DNA from: Adiantum capillus-veneris
Taxonomy: Eukaryota > Streptophyta > Polypodiopsida > Polypodiales > Pteridaceae
Reading direction: 5' to 3'
NCBI GenBank assembly: GCA_014529385.2
Contig: CM043964.1
Span: 105,141,587-105,205,586, forward strand
Length of the DNA: 64,000 nucleotides
The notes beneath the pieces were generated by a model. The model ran no database searches, had not been told where the DNA came from, and saw only the letters and a program-made list of their open reading frames with translations. The first letter of the stretch is position 1; each line of letters starts with the position of its first letter. Below are positions 44,695 through 57,035 of the stretch, one piece after another. The position numbers were made by a program, and so were the translations under genes.

Positions 44695-46708
44695 TTCTAA
44701 AAGGCATAGTGTTTGTAGTAGTATTGCCCTCTATAGGAAAGAGAGAGTTCACCACGCGCCCAAGATGCTCCTTCAATATCCCCTCATCTTCTTCTATGAT
44801 AATTCCAACTTTCTTTTAGCAATTGATAGTAAAATTTCCCCCTCTTGTTCAGGTTTAGTAGCGAGTGAAAGTTGATTTTGTTGTGGCATCAATAATAAAG
44901 GCGATATTGATCTATCATTGTCTTGAGATCCTCTAGAAACCATTCTTTTACATATGTGTCCCCTTATTGGCAATGGCCTCCATTGCATTCCAAGCTGACT
45001 TGATGTTGTTCTCAAGATTGTTAGACATTATGGGAGTAGTAGAAAAGATTCTTGATAGCTTTTAGGAGATTGCACAAAAAATTTGAAGCGAATACCAATT
45101 TTATATCATTTGGGAGACCATTGATTTAATCTTCAATAAATTATTATTGATGTAAGACCTCAACAACAAGCTACCCTTTTCCATAATCAGAAAAACATTT
45201 ACAAAATCATGCACCATAATGTGCTAATTAATTGTGCATATCCAAAATTGGTAGTAGGGATGTCTTCCTTACATTGCTTGCCAAAAATTTAAAACGGTAA
45301 ATGCTACATATCTATGACTTGATAGGTTCTACCCTAGATAAGTGCATTAAATATATCAGCATCAAATAGAATAGGTTGATAGATAAACATGTTCTCATTT
45401 TGGTTAAGCCCTAGTGTCGACAAAAAAATACAATAAATGTGTTTTCATACAAGATATAGTTTGTGATTTTTAATCCGATCCATGAAGTGTGGGCATGTGC
45501 ACAAATCTCCGTGCAAATACAACATTCTAGAATCTGACATGGCCATCGTCATCGTGGGACTCTACTTTGAAGACCTCATGAAAACCATCAACCCCACATA
45601 TATCATCAACCACCTTTCCCTTCATCGCTAGCACATGACTGGTATTGCAAGAATCATCTCTAGAAATGTATGATTGATATTTTGCACAAACACCATCCTA
45701 CATTGTGGCTTGTGCACTACCTTGAGGAGTGGCTATATCATTTGACCTAATAGCCGTCGTTGGAAAACAAGCAAACTAGAACACCTCTATAACAATGTCA
45801 ACCAAGAGCGCTCAAAGACCACTACAAGAACACCAAAATATGTGGAAAACCCCTTTGAAACACCACAAATCCTACAAGCGTAGTCCCCTTGGGAATTTAC
45901 TAGCCGTCGCCCACCCAAGAGACTATGTCACAAAAAAGTAAGAAACCTGTTTAGGCACAGAATTACGGTCGTCCCCTACCAATTCTCTTGAAAACAAATT
46001 TTTCCCCTTCATCAAAAAACACTTTAAAACTGTTCCTTCAAAGCAAACATCAGCCGCAAGACGTATAAGTTTCCACAATTCAACCTACGTAGTCTTGCCC
46101 CAAAGCTTCCATACACTGTAGGCTGCAGAGAACATACCATAACTCCAAAACCCCAACTCCAAAATACATGATTTCAAGATTCAAAAAATCCCTACAAACT
46201 CTACATCCAAAGTTATGAAATCCTTTGAATCAAACCCACACACAACCATGTGAAAAATCAACGCGAACAAGACGCTATAATATGAAAACTAGGTATAGAG
46301 AGAGCTAGTCAAGGGCAAAAAACAGAACACAAAGAGCATGAGGGAGTCCCAACGACCAAAAACCAAAAACAAACTCAAATTTTCCTTAACTTTCTTCACT
46401 TTGTACATTTATGTAAGTTATGTACAAGTATCCTTTAAAAAAACAAAAGATCGGGCACTTAAAGTAGCCGGACAGTTGTCACAAGAGTGGCGATCTGCAG
46501 TGCATATACACGTGCTTTCTAAAGCAAGCTAAAAACCCCACAAAATAGATATCCCACATAAACTTTTGACATCGTGAGTCATGGCGTACAAATTTACCAA
46601 AAGCGGGGTTTCAGAAATGCGCCCAACATAGTTTGCCACACCCCAGCCTGCTAGATCATTCATGATCAACAACACAAAAGATCTCACGTAAACCACATGA
46701 GGGAGTCT

Positions 46709-47818
46709 TCATTTCATCTTCAACCTTATCCACAAGATCAAAAATTCTTTAAAAGAAGGCTCATCCTCAATTACAATCACCAACCTAGCAATATACTTCT
46801 TCAACCTGTAGCCATTTACATGTGCTTTATGTGGGGTACCATCCAAGTCAGCAACTTGATATGTGTCATTTGGAAACCTATTTAAGACCAAGAAAGGACC
46901 TTGATTTGAAACTTATTTTGAAAATTTCTATCAAGATTAATATTGTAACAAAGAACCATGTCACCCTTCTTAATGTCTTTGTCCTTCACCTTCTCATTTT
47001 TCTTTGCTTGATTGTTCTTCAAGACCTGCTCATAATGCTCAAAAGCTAGCAACCTATCCAATTGTACACATTGCAAATATAGAAGCCTCTCCTTGAATGG
47101 ATCATTTTGATCTTCTTCAAGATTTAGGATTAGCTTCAAAGATGGTATCTCCACCTCAATAGGAAGTAAAGATTCTTTGCCAAAAACTAAATAGAAGGGA
47201 GAGAAACCAATACCTGATTTGATAGCAGTCTTGTAAGCCAATAGAGAACAAGGTAGATCTAAACCCCAAGTCTTCACATTGTTTCTTGTCATCTTTGTAA
47301 GAATCCTTATGAGTTCTACATAGATAATCCACCAACTCTCCCCTAAAACCTGGACCCTTGTCAAAAATTAACTCCGATGGCATGCCAAATTTGTAGCAAA
47401 TATCTTTGTATATAAATTTGGAAACATCTTTACTCGTGATGTGGTTAACAGTTCTGGCTTGGGCCCACCTGGATAGATAGTCAAAAGTAGTAACTATGTA
47501 GCATTTGCCTCTAGGTGTAATAGGTAAAGGACCTATTGCATCAATACCCCACTTCTCAGACACATCATAAGACACAATTGTGCCTCTCATCCATAATTTT
47601 AGAACCCTATTTTCCATTCTCTGACACTCTTTACAAGACTTGCACCGATGACGATTATCATGTTGAATGCTTGGCCACACATACCCTTGCTGAAAAACTT
47701 TATGCAAAGTGATCTTTCAAGAAAAGTGACCACCACCAGAACCCTCATGATGCCCCTCTTAAATTTTGTACATTTCCTCTTTCCAAGGTACTTCTCTCAT
47801 CACAAGATCAGCCCTATT
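46709..47818 (-). pseudogene. Tat-2 integrase remnant
   Basis: The minus strand shows an HHCC finger part (HKVFQQGYVWPSI, CKSCKECQ), the catalytic-core start WGIDAIGPLP and FDKGPGFRGEL, both close to Tat-1 (WGIDAIGPLP, FDRGPGF). After GELVDYL the block with the third catalytic residue (NG-x-VE in Tat-1) is missing and the frame changes. It then continues with LLAYKTAIKSGIGFSPFYLVFGKESLLP and the C-terminal TYQVADLDGTPHKAHVNGYRL. Stops near 47700-47760 separate it from the part at the Chromo-2 border (REVPWKEEMYKI). It is the downstream half of an element continued at 56472-58017. Confidence 0.85.
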
Positions 47819-49366
47819 TGTAACATTTAATGGCCTAAAAACTTGTGTGTAGCGGAAATTAGCATGAACATAGTGGGAATTTCATTAGAATAGATTCCTA
47901 ATGAGAATTACAAGAGTGCTTGGGTGGAGAGAGCAACAAAAAGCATAACACCTAGTTAGATAGCATCAACAATACTTTCAAAAGAGAGAGAAATTAAACT
48001 ATTGACAACAGTTGAGGACGGGATTTGCATGGAGCCGGTCCCCCCTCCAAAAGGCTTTGTATTATGGTTTGTCCCACCAAGAGAGACATTGTACAATACA
48101 ATTGTTTGTGCTCCTTCAAGACTAGCTAGTGCAATGAAGATGAAAGCTTCATGCACTAAGCAAAACACTTAGCAAACACAACTTTAATTATCCCCGTTCT
48201 CAGACCCAAGACCTCACACACCTTCAAAGATGGTGAGAGCTAGCAGGGTATGAGAATAGATTGAGAGGAAGAAGGAGTATCTTACGAGAAAGATGTACAT
48301 CTCCTCACATAATCACTCATATTAGCATAGCTTTAGCTTAGTAATTAGCTTGGTAGAGGAGATGAGCATGCATTGAAGCTTGGCTCTTGGTTGGATTTGC
48401 ATCCACAAGCCAAGAGTGTGTCGATGTAGGCTTCTATCTCACAAGCTTGGAGTAGGTGATGAGCTCTCCATTAAAGCTTGGGAAGATATAGTCTTCTCTT
48501 TCTTCACACATGAGATTGTGTGAGTGTGTGTATGATAATGCCTTGCAAAAATCAGCCCCCTCTCTCTCTTGGGCGAGCCCTCTTGCTATTTGCTCTTGCA
48601 GGCTCCCCATTGGACCTCCCCAAGTCAAGCCAATGGCTATTAAGCAGCATAAGTGATAGCCTTCTGACATGTGTCCCCCTTTCCCCTTTTGTGAGAGCTT
48701 CAGGTAATTTAATAATTAAAATAAACTCTCAGTGGACCCCTTTGCCTCCTGGCCAATAGGAATCAGGCAAGCCATTGGGCTCCTGAATGCTCATTGGACC
48801 CCTTGGGAGACTGTCCAATAGTCTTCTAGGAGACTTAATTCTCATTGGTTCTTTTATTAAGTGTTTTTAAATTAATTAAACTAGATTTACTCTAGCCTAA
48901 TTCTCATTGGTCCACCTCCAAGGCCATCCAATAGGAATTGGGCACACCTTGTGGGCATCTGGGCTAGGGAGCTTACATGTGTCCCTAATTCCCTTTGCAT
49001 ATCCCCTAGAAGAAGGGCTCGCCCCCTCCCATGTAGGGATATGCAAAGACTTTTTAGTTACACACAAAGCATCCAATTTCCCTAGGTTTGACCTTTGGAC
49101 ACAACCTTTGAATTTTGGAATCTTAGCATTTTGGAAGTCTTAATGGGCTGAACCTTAGGGTCTTTTTAGCCCATTGTTGCACATGGCTCTTTTGCAGATG
49201 GCCCCCCCTTTGGATCCCTATTTTACCTCCTTTGGATCCCTACTGCGGTCGGTCTGCTAGCTTAACCAATATTCTAGCTTTTTCTCCCCTGGCACTTCCC
49301 CACATTAAATGATCAGTTTAATATGAGAAAATCATTTAGGAGAATTAGATATTGATTATTATGACA
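47819..49366 (-). repeat. Chromo-2 3' LTR
   Basis: 1,548 bp. The polypurine tract on the minus strand (CAAGAGAGAGGTAA) lies directly outside at 49367-49380. It lacks a segment of about 45 bp near 49000 that the other LTR has at about 56062-56106. Confidence 0.9.
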
Positions 49367-49723
49367 TTACCTCTCTCTTGAAATCATAGTCATCCTCGAC
49401 TATGGTTTAGAGAAGATAAAGCATATTCATGAGTCCTTTTCTTAGCGGGTAGAGGATCCCTATGTTACCCTACGACATCATTTCACAATGGATAACTAGT
49501 CCATTTGGCGCTTGAGAGCCTGAGGCTGCCACAAGCATGTCTGCACATTAGTCCTATCAGTCTTCCATAGTAGAGTGACAAGCTCTACTTGGTGTTTGGG
49601 AGACGTCATCTCCGCAAACTTGATCTAAGTATGCATACTACTTCATTTTTGTGCACAATGAAGAAAAAGAGAGTCTTATAAGACAAAAAAACTTTGTTCA
49701 TTTTTAACATTTTGTACATTTGC

Positions 49724-52559
49724 TTACTCTTGGGAAGCATTGTAAGCATTGACAAGGTTTAGGTTATCCTTTAATTGTATGCCTTGCATCCATCTAGCAT
49801 CTTCAAAAGGATAATTCTTAAACTTAATAAGATATCATCGGATAGTCTTAACGCCTTTTAATACCTTGTCTTCATGTTGGAGAATGGACTCGAGCTGCAA
49901 CACCTCCTCTTAGTCCTCGATCTCCGGTGGGTCTTCAATAGTTGGTTCTTGAGGTGGCTCTCCTTTGTAAGGCTTTAATAGGCTCACATGGAAAGCATTG
50001 TGTATGAGCCAATGATTGGGAAACTTGAGTTGATAGGCCATCTCATTGATTGGCCTAAGAACCTGGAAGGGACCATAGTACCTTTTTGCTAGTTTAGCAT
50101 AGTACTTTTGGTGGCCCGTCGGATTCTTGCCCGTCGTGTGCCTTAATCGATCCTTGGGAAACTTTAACAAGACCCAATCGTTTTCTTTAAAGGCTTGGGC
50201 TCTTCTGTGCTTGTGAGCAGCAGCCTTTTGCCTTTGCTGTGAGATAGAGATAGCATTCTTAATCTTTTGAAAAGATTCTTGTAGGTCTCGGCTATACTCA
50301 TCTGCAGCGAAGATCTTCCCATGTACCTTAAGTAGCAAGGGACTTTTTGATCTCCCCTCAATTACCTCAAAAGGTGCTTTTCCCGTGGAAGTATGTACAG
50401 TGTTATTGTAAGCATACTCCACTAAGGGTAAATACTTCTCCCATTGGGATCTTTGATCTACTTCCATTACATAGGCTTTTAGTAGATCGAGAATTGTTAG
50501 GTTAGCTATTTCACTTTGGCCATCCGTTTGTGGATGATAGGCCGAAGAGAAGTTTAGCCTTGTTCCTAAATTCTCAAAGAGACCCTTCCAGAAATTACTG
50601 GTCATTCTAGGATCTCTATCCGATACTATGGACATTGGCAAGCCATGGTACTTGAAAATTTGTGAAATGAAGAGGGTTGCCATTTGATGGGCTTTGATAG
50701 TCTTTTTGACAGGTATAAAATGAGCTTGTTTACTGAACCTGTCTACTATCGTCCATATTCCCGTATTCCCATGGATAGACTTAGGCAATCCAAAGATAAA
50801 ATCCATGGATATGCTCTCCATGGTGAATTAGGGATTGGCAAGGGTTGAAGCAATCTATTGCCATAGTAACACATAGTCTATTGCCATAGAGAAGATGACC
50901 ATCTTGTATGGTAAATGGTTCTTCTTTCTTCCCTAATGCAAGGGCTGAAATCACATCTCTAAAATCGGGATCAATAGCGTACTCATCTATCATTGAAGAT
51001 AGATCATTATGAGTTGCTATGGAAACCGCATTCACTCTCGGCCGTCTTGAGAGTGCATCAGCTACTTGATTATGCTTGCCAGCAATGTGAGCAATATGAA
51101 AATGAAATTGCGAAAGGAAATTTGCCCACCTCATTTGTTTGTCGGAGAGCTTGGTCTGCGTCATGAAGTACTTAAGACTTTGGTGATCCGTTCGCAGAAT
51201 GAAAGGAGTCCCCAATAAATAGTGCTTCCATGACTCTAAGGCATGTAGAACTGCAAGGAGTTCCTTTTCGTATATGCCTAGAGCTTGCTCAACAGGGTCG
51301 AGCCTTCGACTCTCATAGCCTATGGCGTGCCCTTCTTGGAGTAAAACAGCTCCAAGGCAATCACCACAAGCATCACATTGGACCTCAAATGGTTTTGAGA
51401 AATCCGGTAGTGTAAGCACAGGTTGAGAGATAAGATTTTCTTTAAGCTTTTCGAAAGCATTGTTCTCCTTAGCAGACCATGTGTACCTAACGCTTTTCTT
51501 CGTTAGGTCATGTAATGGTCCTGCAATTTGTGAGAACTTTTCTATGAAGCGTCTATAGTATGCACACATACCTATAAAGCTTCTTAGTTCATGAAGATTC
51601 CTTGGTTTAGGCCATCCTTTTATTACCTCTAACTTTGATGGATCCATTTGGATGCCATCTTGAGAGATAGTGTGACCTAAATACTGAATCTCTTGCAAGA
51701 AAAATTCACTTTTCTTTCGATTAACATAAAGTTTATTCTCTCTCAAAACTTGAAATATTACCTGGAGGTGTTGCTTGTGTTCGTCTAATGAATTAGAGTA
51801 GATGATAATATCATCAAAGAACACTCCAGTGAAGGCTTGATGAGGCCGGAACAGCTTCTCCATCAAGCGGTTGAATGTGGCTGGTGCATTGGTCAAGCCA
51901 AAAGGCATGACAATGTATTCGTAAAGACCAAATGTGGTGCGAAATGCGGTCTTTACAATATCTTGATCAACTATCCTTATCTGATGATAGCCACTTTTTA
52001 GGTCAATCCTACTGAAGTAGGTCAACCCTTGTAGCTTATCAAATAGGTCTTCTACCCATGGAACGGGAAACCTATTTTTGTTAGTGATCCTATTTAGTGA
52101 TCTATAGTCGACACACATACGATATGTGTCGTCTTTGTTTTGCACTAATAGCACAGGTGAGCAAAATGGAGATGAGCTAGGCCTAACCATGCCCTTCTCA
52201 ACTAACTCATGCACTTGCCACATAATCTCCTCTTGTTGAGCTTGAGAAAATCCATAAGGAGGTTTGTTAGGCGGTGACCTTCCTGGAAGAAGTTCAATTG
52301 CATGGTCATCATTACCTCGTTTAGGAGGTAGCTCACAAGGGATGTCGTCAATAAAAACATCTTGAAACCCCGTGAGAAAATTGGATAACTCTAATTCCTT
52401 TTGGTTGCTTTTATTTTCTTTTGTTAAAGCATTAGGTTCATTTTGAGAATCTTTAACAAAAATCATGTACACGGAAATAGAGCTCTTTATTGACTTGTTG
52501 AAAGCTGGTGTATGTACAATGGGAATAGTGTTACCCATTTCCTTAGCATCTATATACAT
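49724..52559 (-). pseudogene. Chromo-2 pol: RT, RNase H, integrase, chromodomain-like tail
   Basis: RT shows DYRSLNRIT, RIDLKSGYHQIRI, MPFGLTNAPATF and the active site FFDDI. RNase H has CDACGDCLGAVLL, EKELLAVLHAL and TDHQSLKYF, followed by HVADALSRR-like HNQVADALSRRPR. After GNRLCVT the integrase zinc finger (HHCC) is absent: sequence jumps to the segment before SISMDFIFGLPK. A TCTATTGCCATAG repeat (50852 and 50875) marks the spot and the frame changes. The integrase core (SMDFIFGL, VSDRDPRMTSNF, HPQTDGQSEI) and GPFQVLRPINEMAYQL follow. Stops at PPEIED (TAA) and before YLIKFKNYPFEDARW interrupt the chromodomain-like tail, which ends at 49724. Without the finger the integrase is unlikely to work. 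Confidence 0.92.
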
Positions 52560-52565
52560 GTATTT

Positions 52566-54481
52566 TTACCTGAACTTAAAGGAGATTCTCCTTTCAGGAA
52601 ATTTAACATCGGCAGTCAGGCGGTCAAACCATGGTGCCCCTAGGATTACATCCTCATGCTTGAGAGGAGAGATAAAGAAGTCCTCTTTGTCCACATAGCC
52701 TTGGACATGAAGCCTCAATTTCCTGATTAAGTGAGTGACTGAAGATTCTTGCCCCTTGAAGGCACTGTCTGCGGGTAGGACATCTCCCATCTCGTAGGAT
52801 TGTATGCCTAGCTTGGTGGCCAACTCTATAGATATAAAATTGTGAGTAGAACCAGGGTTAAAGATAATAAAATCATCATGTTCTCTTACCTTTCCCCAAG
52901 CATGGCATAGAGGAGATCCTTTGTGATGAGTTTGGTGAGTCTCCTCCTCTTGGATTTCAACCAAGGAAGCTCTAGGAGGATCTTGGCGGTTGTTCTTTTG
53001 GGGACAAGCGCGGTATGCATGCCCTTGTTCGCCGCACTTGAAACACCGGTTATCCTTGCGATAACGCTCAAGCTCTTCAGGAGAGAGTTTGTTCTTACCT
53101 TTGTAAACTCCCTTCTCTTTAGCTTTGTTGGGGTTGCCCTTAGGAGACTTTTGGACATTGTCCTTCCCCTTAGGCTCATTGGAACCCTTGTTTTCCGGGG
53201 GCTTATTATTTCTTTTAGCCCCCATTTGGAAATTGATTCGTGAGGCCACCATAGTATGGTGTATTACCGACGATATGGTACGTGGCCTTTGGGAGTTGAC
53301 ATACTCTGCCATTTCTTCGGTTAAGCCCGTACAAAATTGTTTCTTTTGCTCTCCAAAATCCAACTTTTTAAAGACAGTGGCTTTGAGTTGTAGGTCCCAA
53401 AACTTGTCTACATATTTTTGGATGGATTCATTGGGAGAGAGCTTTAAGCTTCGCCATTTGGTGAGTACTTTGTCTTTGGCATCGGTGGCCAAAAACTGCT
53501 TCATAATGGAAGCTCTTAAAGCTTTCCATGTTCACCGTTGGCTCGTGGGCTAGACCACCATTGCCTGGCAGACTTCTGAGAGTGCATAGCTACATGGCGT
53601 AGCTTAGAGGACTCCGTGAAGCCCTCATCTCCAAACGCCACATCAAATTGCTGGATAAAAGCCAAGACTTTGTCCATAGCACCAAAGGTGCCATCATAGC
53701 TAAGGAAAGAGATGCTCTTCCCTCCCTCTTTGAACTTCTTCAGCTTGGATGACCTCTTCCATGCGGCATAGGATTTCCTATGGCCTCTTCTTTTTGATGG
53801 TTCAAAGGTTGCACCATCACTTTCTTCAGAAGGTGAAGAATTTGAAGAAGGTGGAGAAGAGGGTGACCTCTTTCTTGCCTTTTTCTTGTCTTGATCTTCA
53901 TCGTCTTTACCATCACTTTCATAAGAGGAAGAGGATGTAGAAGATGGAGAAGAGGGTGTCCTCTGTCTCGCCTTTTTATTCTTTTGCTTTTTATCATCCC
54001 TCTTTGAATTATGGCGTGGAGAAGAGTGTGATGGTCTTCTCCGCTTTGGTGGTGATGGAGAGCGTTTAGCCCGCCGTCTTCGTGGAGCCATCTCCGCCGA
54101 GGTGGCGGGAGACTCACTTCTTTCTCGTTCCTTCGGTGGAGGCTCTTGAGTTCTCCTTTAGGAAGCAGATGCATCATCAAGAAGTAAATTCTTGAGCCCT
54201 TCATATGGATTCTCTTCTTCTTCCCGAATGGGAGAGAGACGTCTTTTGGGAGTCTCACAAGGAGGCTTCCTAGGTGTTCTCTCGTCATGGTGATGAGCTT
54301 GGAGAATCCCGTGAGCACGGAGCTGCCGTTGCACTTCACTTTGGAGAGATGGATTGCCCATGGCTTGTTGAAGCCTAGAAACAAGATAGTTAACAAGCAT
54401 TGAAGCATCATTAGTAGCTTGCTCATGAGCAAAATCAAAGTTATCAACATTAATTTCACTCTCTTTACTATTGTCAGCCAT
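52566..54481 (-). pseudogene. Chromo-2 gag and protease
   Basis: The start at 54481 (MADNSKESEINVDNFDFAHE) matches Chromo-1. After a TAG near 54160 the Ser/Arg-rich linker follows (RRRRAKRSPSPPKRRR, KKARKRSPSSPPSS), then the gag domain (ISFLSYDGTFGAMDKVLAFI, ARQWW). A frameshift occurs near 53530, after which WKALRASIMKQFLATDAKDK continues in the new frame. The zinc knuckle is CFKCGEQGHAYRAC. The protease-like segment has FNPGSTHNFIS, where family members usually have Asp at the Asn position, and ILGAPWFDR. A stop (FKFR, TAA) separates it from RT by only a few codons. Confidence 0.9.
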
Positions 54482-54870
54482 TCTAACAACTTTTAGGTGT
54501 AAAATTTTTAGGTGTACTTTGGCACTTCAAGCCCTAGTTGCTACTCCTATTTACCCCTTTAGAAAAAGCACTCAAGCTACTATACCCGCGGCTCGAATAC
54601 CATTAATTGCAAGGAATAGAAGAGAGGGTCTTTAGACACCAAAACGTCGCCGAGCTTCTAATAGATCAATAGTGGTTAAGCCGTAGGCAAGCCCCGTAGG
54701 ACTCCACTATTAAGACCATAGCTCTCGACGGTGATGCCCCGTTAACTGCACAAAGGCAGGCACACTGCAAGGCTAAAAAATCCCTATTCTACTTACTCAC
54801 AGGCAATTAATAATACCAACCATTTATAGCTAGCTTGAGGACCTCCCTTCTTGAGCAAGAAAAGAGAAAC
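54482..54870. other. Chromo-2 leader
   Basis: About 0.4 kb between primer site and gag, similar in length and in many words to the Chromo-1 leader. No open frame. Confidence 0.7.
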
Positions 54871-54888
54871 CTTGTGCTCTGATACGAA
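54871..54888 (-). promoter_or_regulatory. Chromo-2 primer binding site, mutated
   Basis: The minus strand reads TTCGTATCAGAGCACAAG next to the LTR end. It matches the initiator-Met type TTGGTATCAGAGC except that TGG is TCG, so pairing with the tRNA CCA end is now damaged. Confidence 0.9.
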
Positions 54889-56471
54889 TGTAACATTTAA
54901 TGGCCTAAAAACTTGTGTGTAGCGGAAATTAGCATGAACATAGTGGGCATTTCATTAGAATAGATTCCTAATGAGAATTACAAGAGTGTTTGGGTGGAGA
55001 GAGAAACAAAAAGCATAACACCTAGTTAGATAGCATCAACAATACTTTCAAAAGAGAGAGAAATTAAACTATTGACAACAGTTGAGGACGGGATTTTCAT
55101 GGAGCCGGTCCCCCCTCCAAAAGGCTTTGTATTATGGTTTCTCCCCAAGAGAGACATTGTACAATACAATTGTTTGTGCTCCTTCAAGACTAGCTAGTGC
55201 AATGAAGATGAAAGCTTCATGCACTAAGCAAAACACTTAGCAAACACAACTTTAATTATCCCCGTTCTCAGACCCAAGACCTCACACACCTTCCAAGATG
55301 GTGAGAGCTAGCAAGGTATGAGAATAGATTGAGAGGAAGAAGGAGTATCTTACGAGAAAGATGTACATCTCCTCACATAATCACTCATATTAGCATAGCT
55401 TTAGCTTAGTAATTAGCTTGGTAGAGGAGATGAGCATGCATTGAAGCTTGGCTCTTGGTTGGATTTGCATCCACAATCCAAGAGTGTGTCGATGTAGGCT
55501 TCTATCTCACAAGCTTGGAGTAGGTGATGAGCTCTCCATAACAGCTTGGGAAGAGATAGTCTTCTCTTTCTTCACACATGAGATTGTGTGAGTGTGTGTG
55601 TGATAATTCCTTGCAAAAATCAGCCCCCTCTCTCTCTTGGGCGAGCCCTCTTGCTATTTGCTCTTGCAGGCTCCCCATTGGACCTCCCCAAGTCAAGCCA
55701 ATGGCTATTAAGCAGCATAAGTGATAGCCTTCTGACATGTTCCCCCTTTCCCCTTTTGTGAGAGCTTTAGGTAATTTAATAATTAAACTAAACTCTCATT
55801 GGACCCCTTTTCCTCCTGGCCAATAGGAATCAGGCAAGCCATTGGGCTCTTGAATGCTCATTGGTCTCCTTGGGAGACTGTCCAATAGTCTTCTAGGAGA
55901 CTTAATTCTCATTGGTTCTTTTATTAAGTGTTTTTAAATTAATTAAACTAGATTTACTCTAGCCTAATTCTCATTGGTCCACCTCAAAGGCCATCCAATA
56001 GGAATTGGGCACACCTTGTGGGCATTTGGGCTAGGGAGCTGACATGTGTCCCTAATTCCCTTTGTGTAAAGGGAGCCTGTGTATGTGTGTGTGACTTTCT
56101 CTCTCATCCCCTAGAAGAAGGGCTCGCCCCCTCCCATGTAGGGATATGCAAAGACTTTTTAGTTACACACAAAGCATCCAATTTCCCCTGGGTTTGACCT
56201 TTGGACACAACCTTTGAATTTTGGAACCTTAGCATTTTGGAAGTCTTAATGGGCTTAACCTTAGGGTCTTTTTAGCCCATTGTTTCACATGGCTCTTTTG
56301 CAGATGGCCCCCCCTTTGGATCCCTATTTTCCCTCCTTTGGATCCCTACTGTGGCCGGTCTGCTAGCTTAACCAATATTCTAGCTTTTTCTCCCCTGGCA
56401 CTTCCCCACATTAAATGATCAGTTTAATATGAGAAAATCATTAGGAGAATTAGATATTGATTATTATCACA
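54889..56471 (-). repeat. Chromo-2 5' LTR
   Basis: 1,583 bp. It differs from the other LTR at some 20-30 positions by eye plus one insertion of about 45 bp (near 56062-56106). Confidence 0.92.
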
Positions 56472-57035
56472 CCATTCATATATAAGACATCACCAAGTAG
56501 CACATACCTTTTTGCACGACGGAGGAAGGCAAACTTGTTTGACTTCTCCAACTCTGATGGAAGCATACCTATTTGTAGAAACGCTTCCTCCATCTCCAAA
56601 TATTCCCTTCCTAACTAAAGAGGAGAGTCAACCCTTATCACATACAATTGGCCAATTGAAGCTTGTATTGCACCGTGTGCTGCTTCATTTTGAGACTTGT
56701 CTACATGCCTTAAACTCCAAGCTTCAAAACACTTAAGCAAATTCTTCACTTGAAAACACATATTTTTCAGCCTTGGATTCTTACTTTTCCACACCCAAAT
56801 TACTTGCTTAACCACCAAAAGAGCATCACTTCTTACCCTCACACAATGGATGCCAAGCTCAAGGCAAAGGTTGAGCCCTTTCTCCAAAGTAGCATACTCG
56901 GCTTAATTGTTACTTTGTGTTGTAAGATTCAAACCCCTTTTAGTTACCAAAAAACCTTGAGGATCATAAATTACAACACCTTCTAAAGTTTCACCGTGAT
57001 TTACCTTGTAATCTTCTGTGGTAAATGCGCACATT
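56472..57035 (-). pseudogene. Tat-2 archaeal-type RNase H remnant
   Basis: The minus strand reads EGVVIYDPQGFLVTKRGLNL, then NN-stop-AEYATLEKGLNLCLEL, RVRSDALLVVKQV, and HVDKSQNEAAH. It matches the second RNase H of Tat-1 (NNEAEYHALIHGL, LLVRQMQVTW). The catalytic Glu codon of NNEAEY is now TAA. Past it the frame runs to the linker RYVLLGDVLYMNG and is cut by Chromo-2. The start of the domain is missing at the copia LTR border. Confidence 0.85.

Larger units (their letters stand above)
43291..46708. other. Region without gene, AT-rich
   Basis: I see no supported coding region. A 60-bp tandem duplication lies at 43484-43602 and a threefold repeat at about 44517-44694. The left part may be decayed sequence of the gypsy relic. 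The right part may hold the 3' untranslated region and LTR of Tat-2, but no LTR end was identified. Confidence 0.5.
47819..56471 (-). mobile_element. Chromo-2: chromovirus-like Ty3/gypsy element, 8.7 kb
   Basis: The LTRs at 47819-49366 and 54889-56471 start TGTAACATTTAATGG and end GATTATTATGACA or GATTATTATCACA. The flanks CTATT (47814-47818) and CCATT (56472-56476) form a 5-bp target duplication with one change. Genes read on the minus strand: gag, protease, RT, RNase H, integrase and a chromodomain-like tail. It is related to Chromo-1 but has its own LTR family variant. It sits inside the pol of Tat-2, between the archaeal RNase H and integrase. Several disabling changes are present. Confidence 0.95.
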
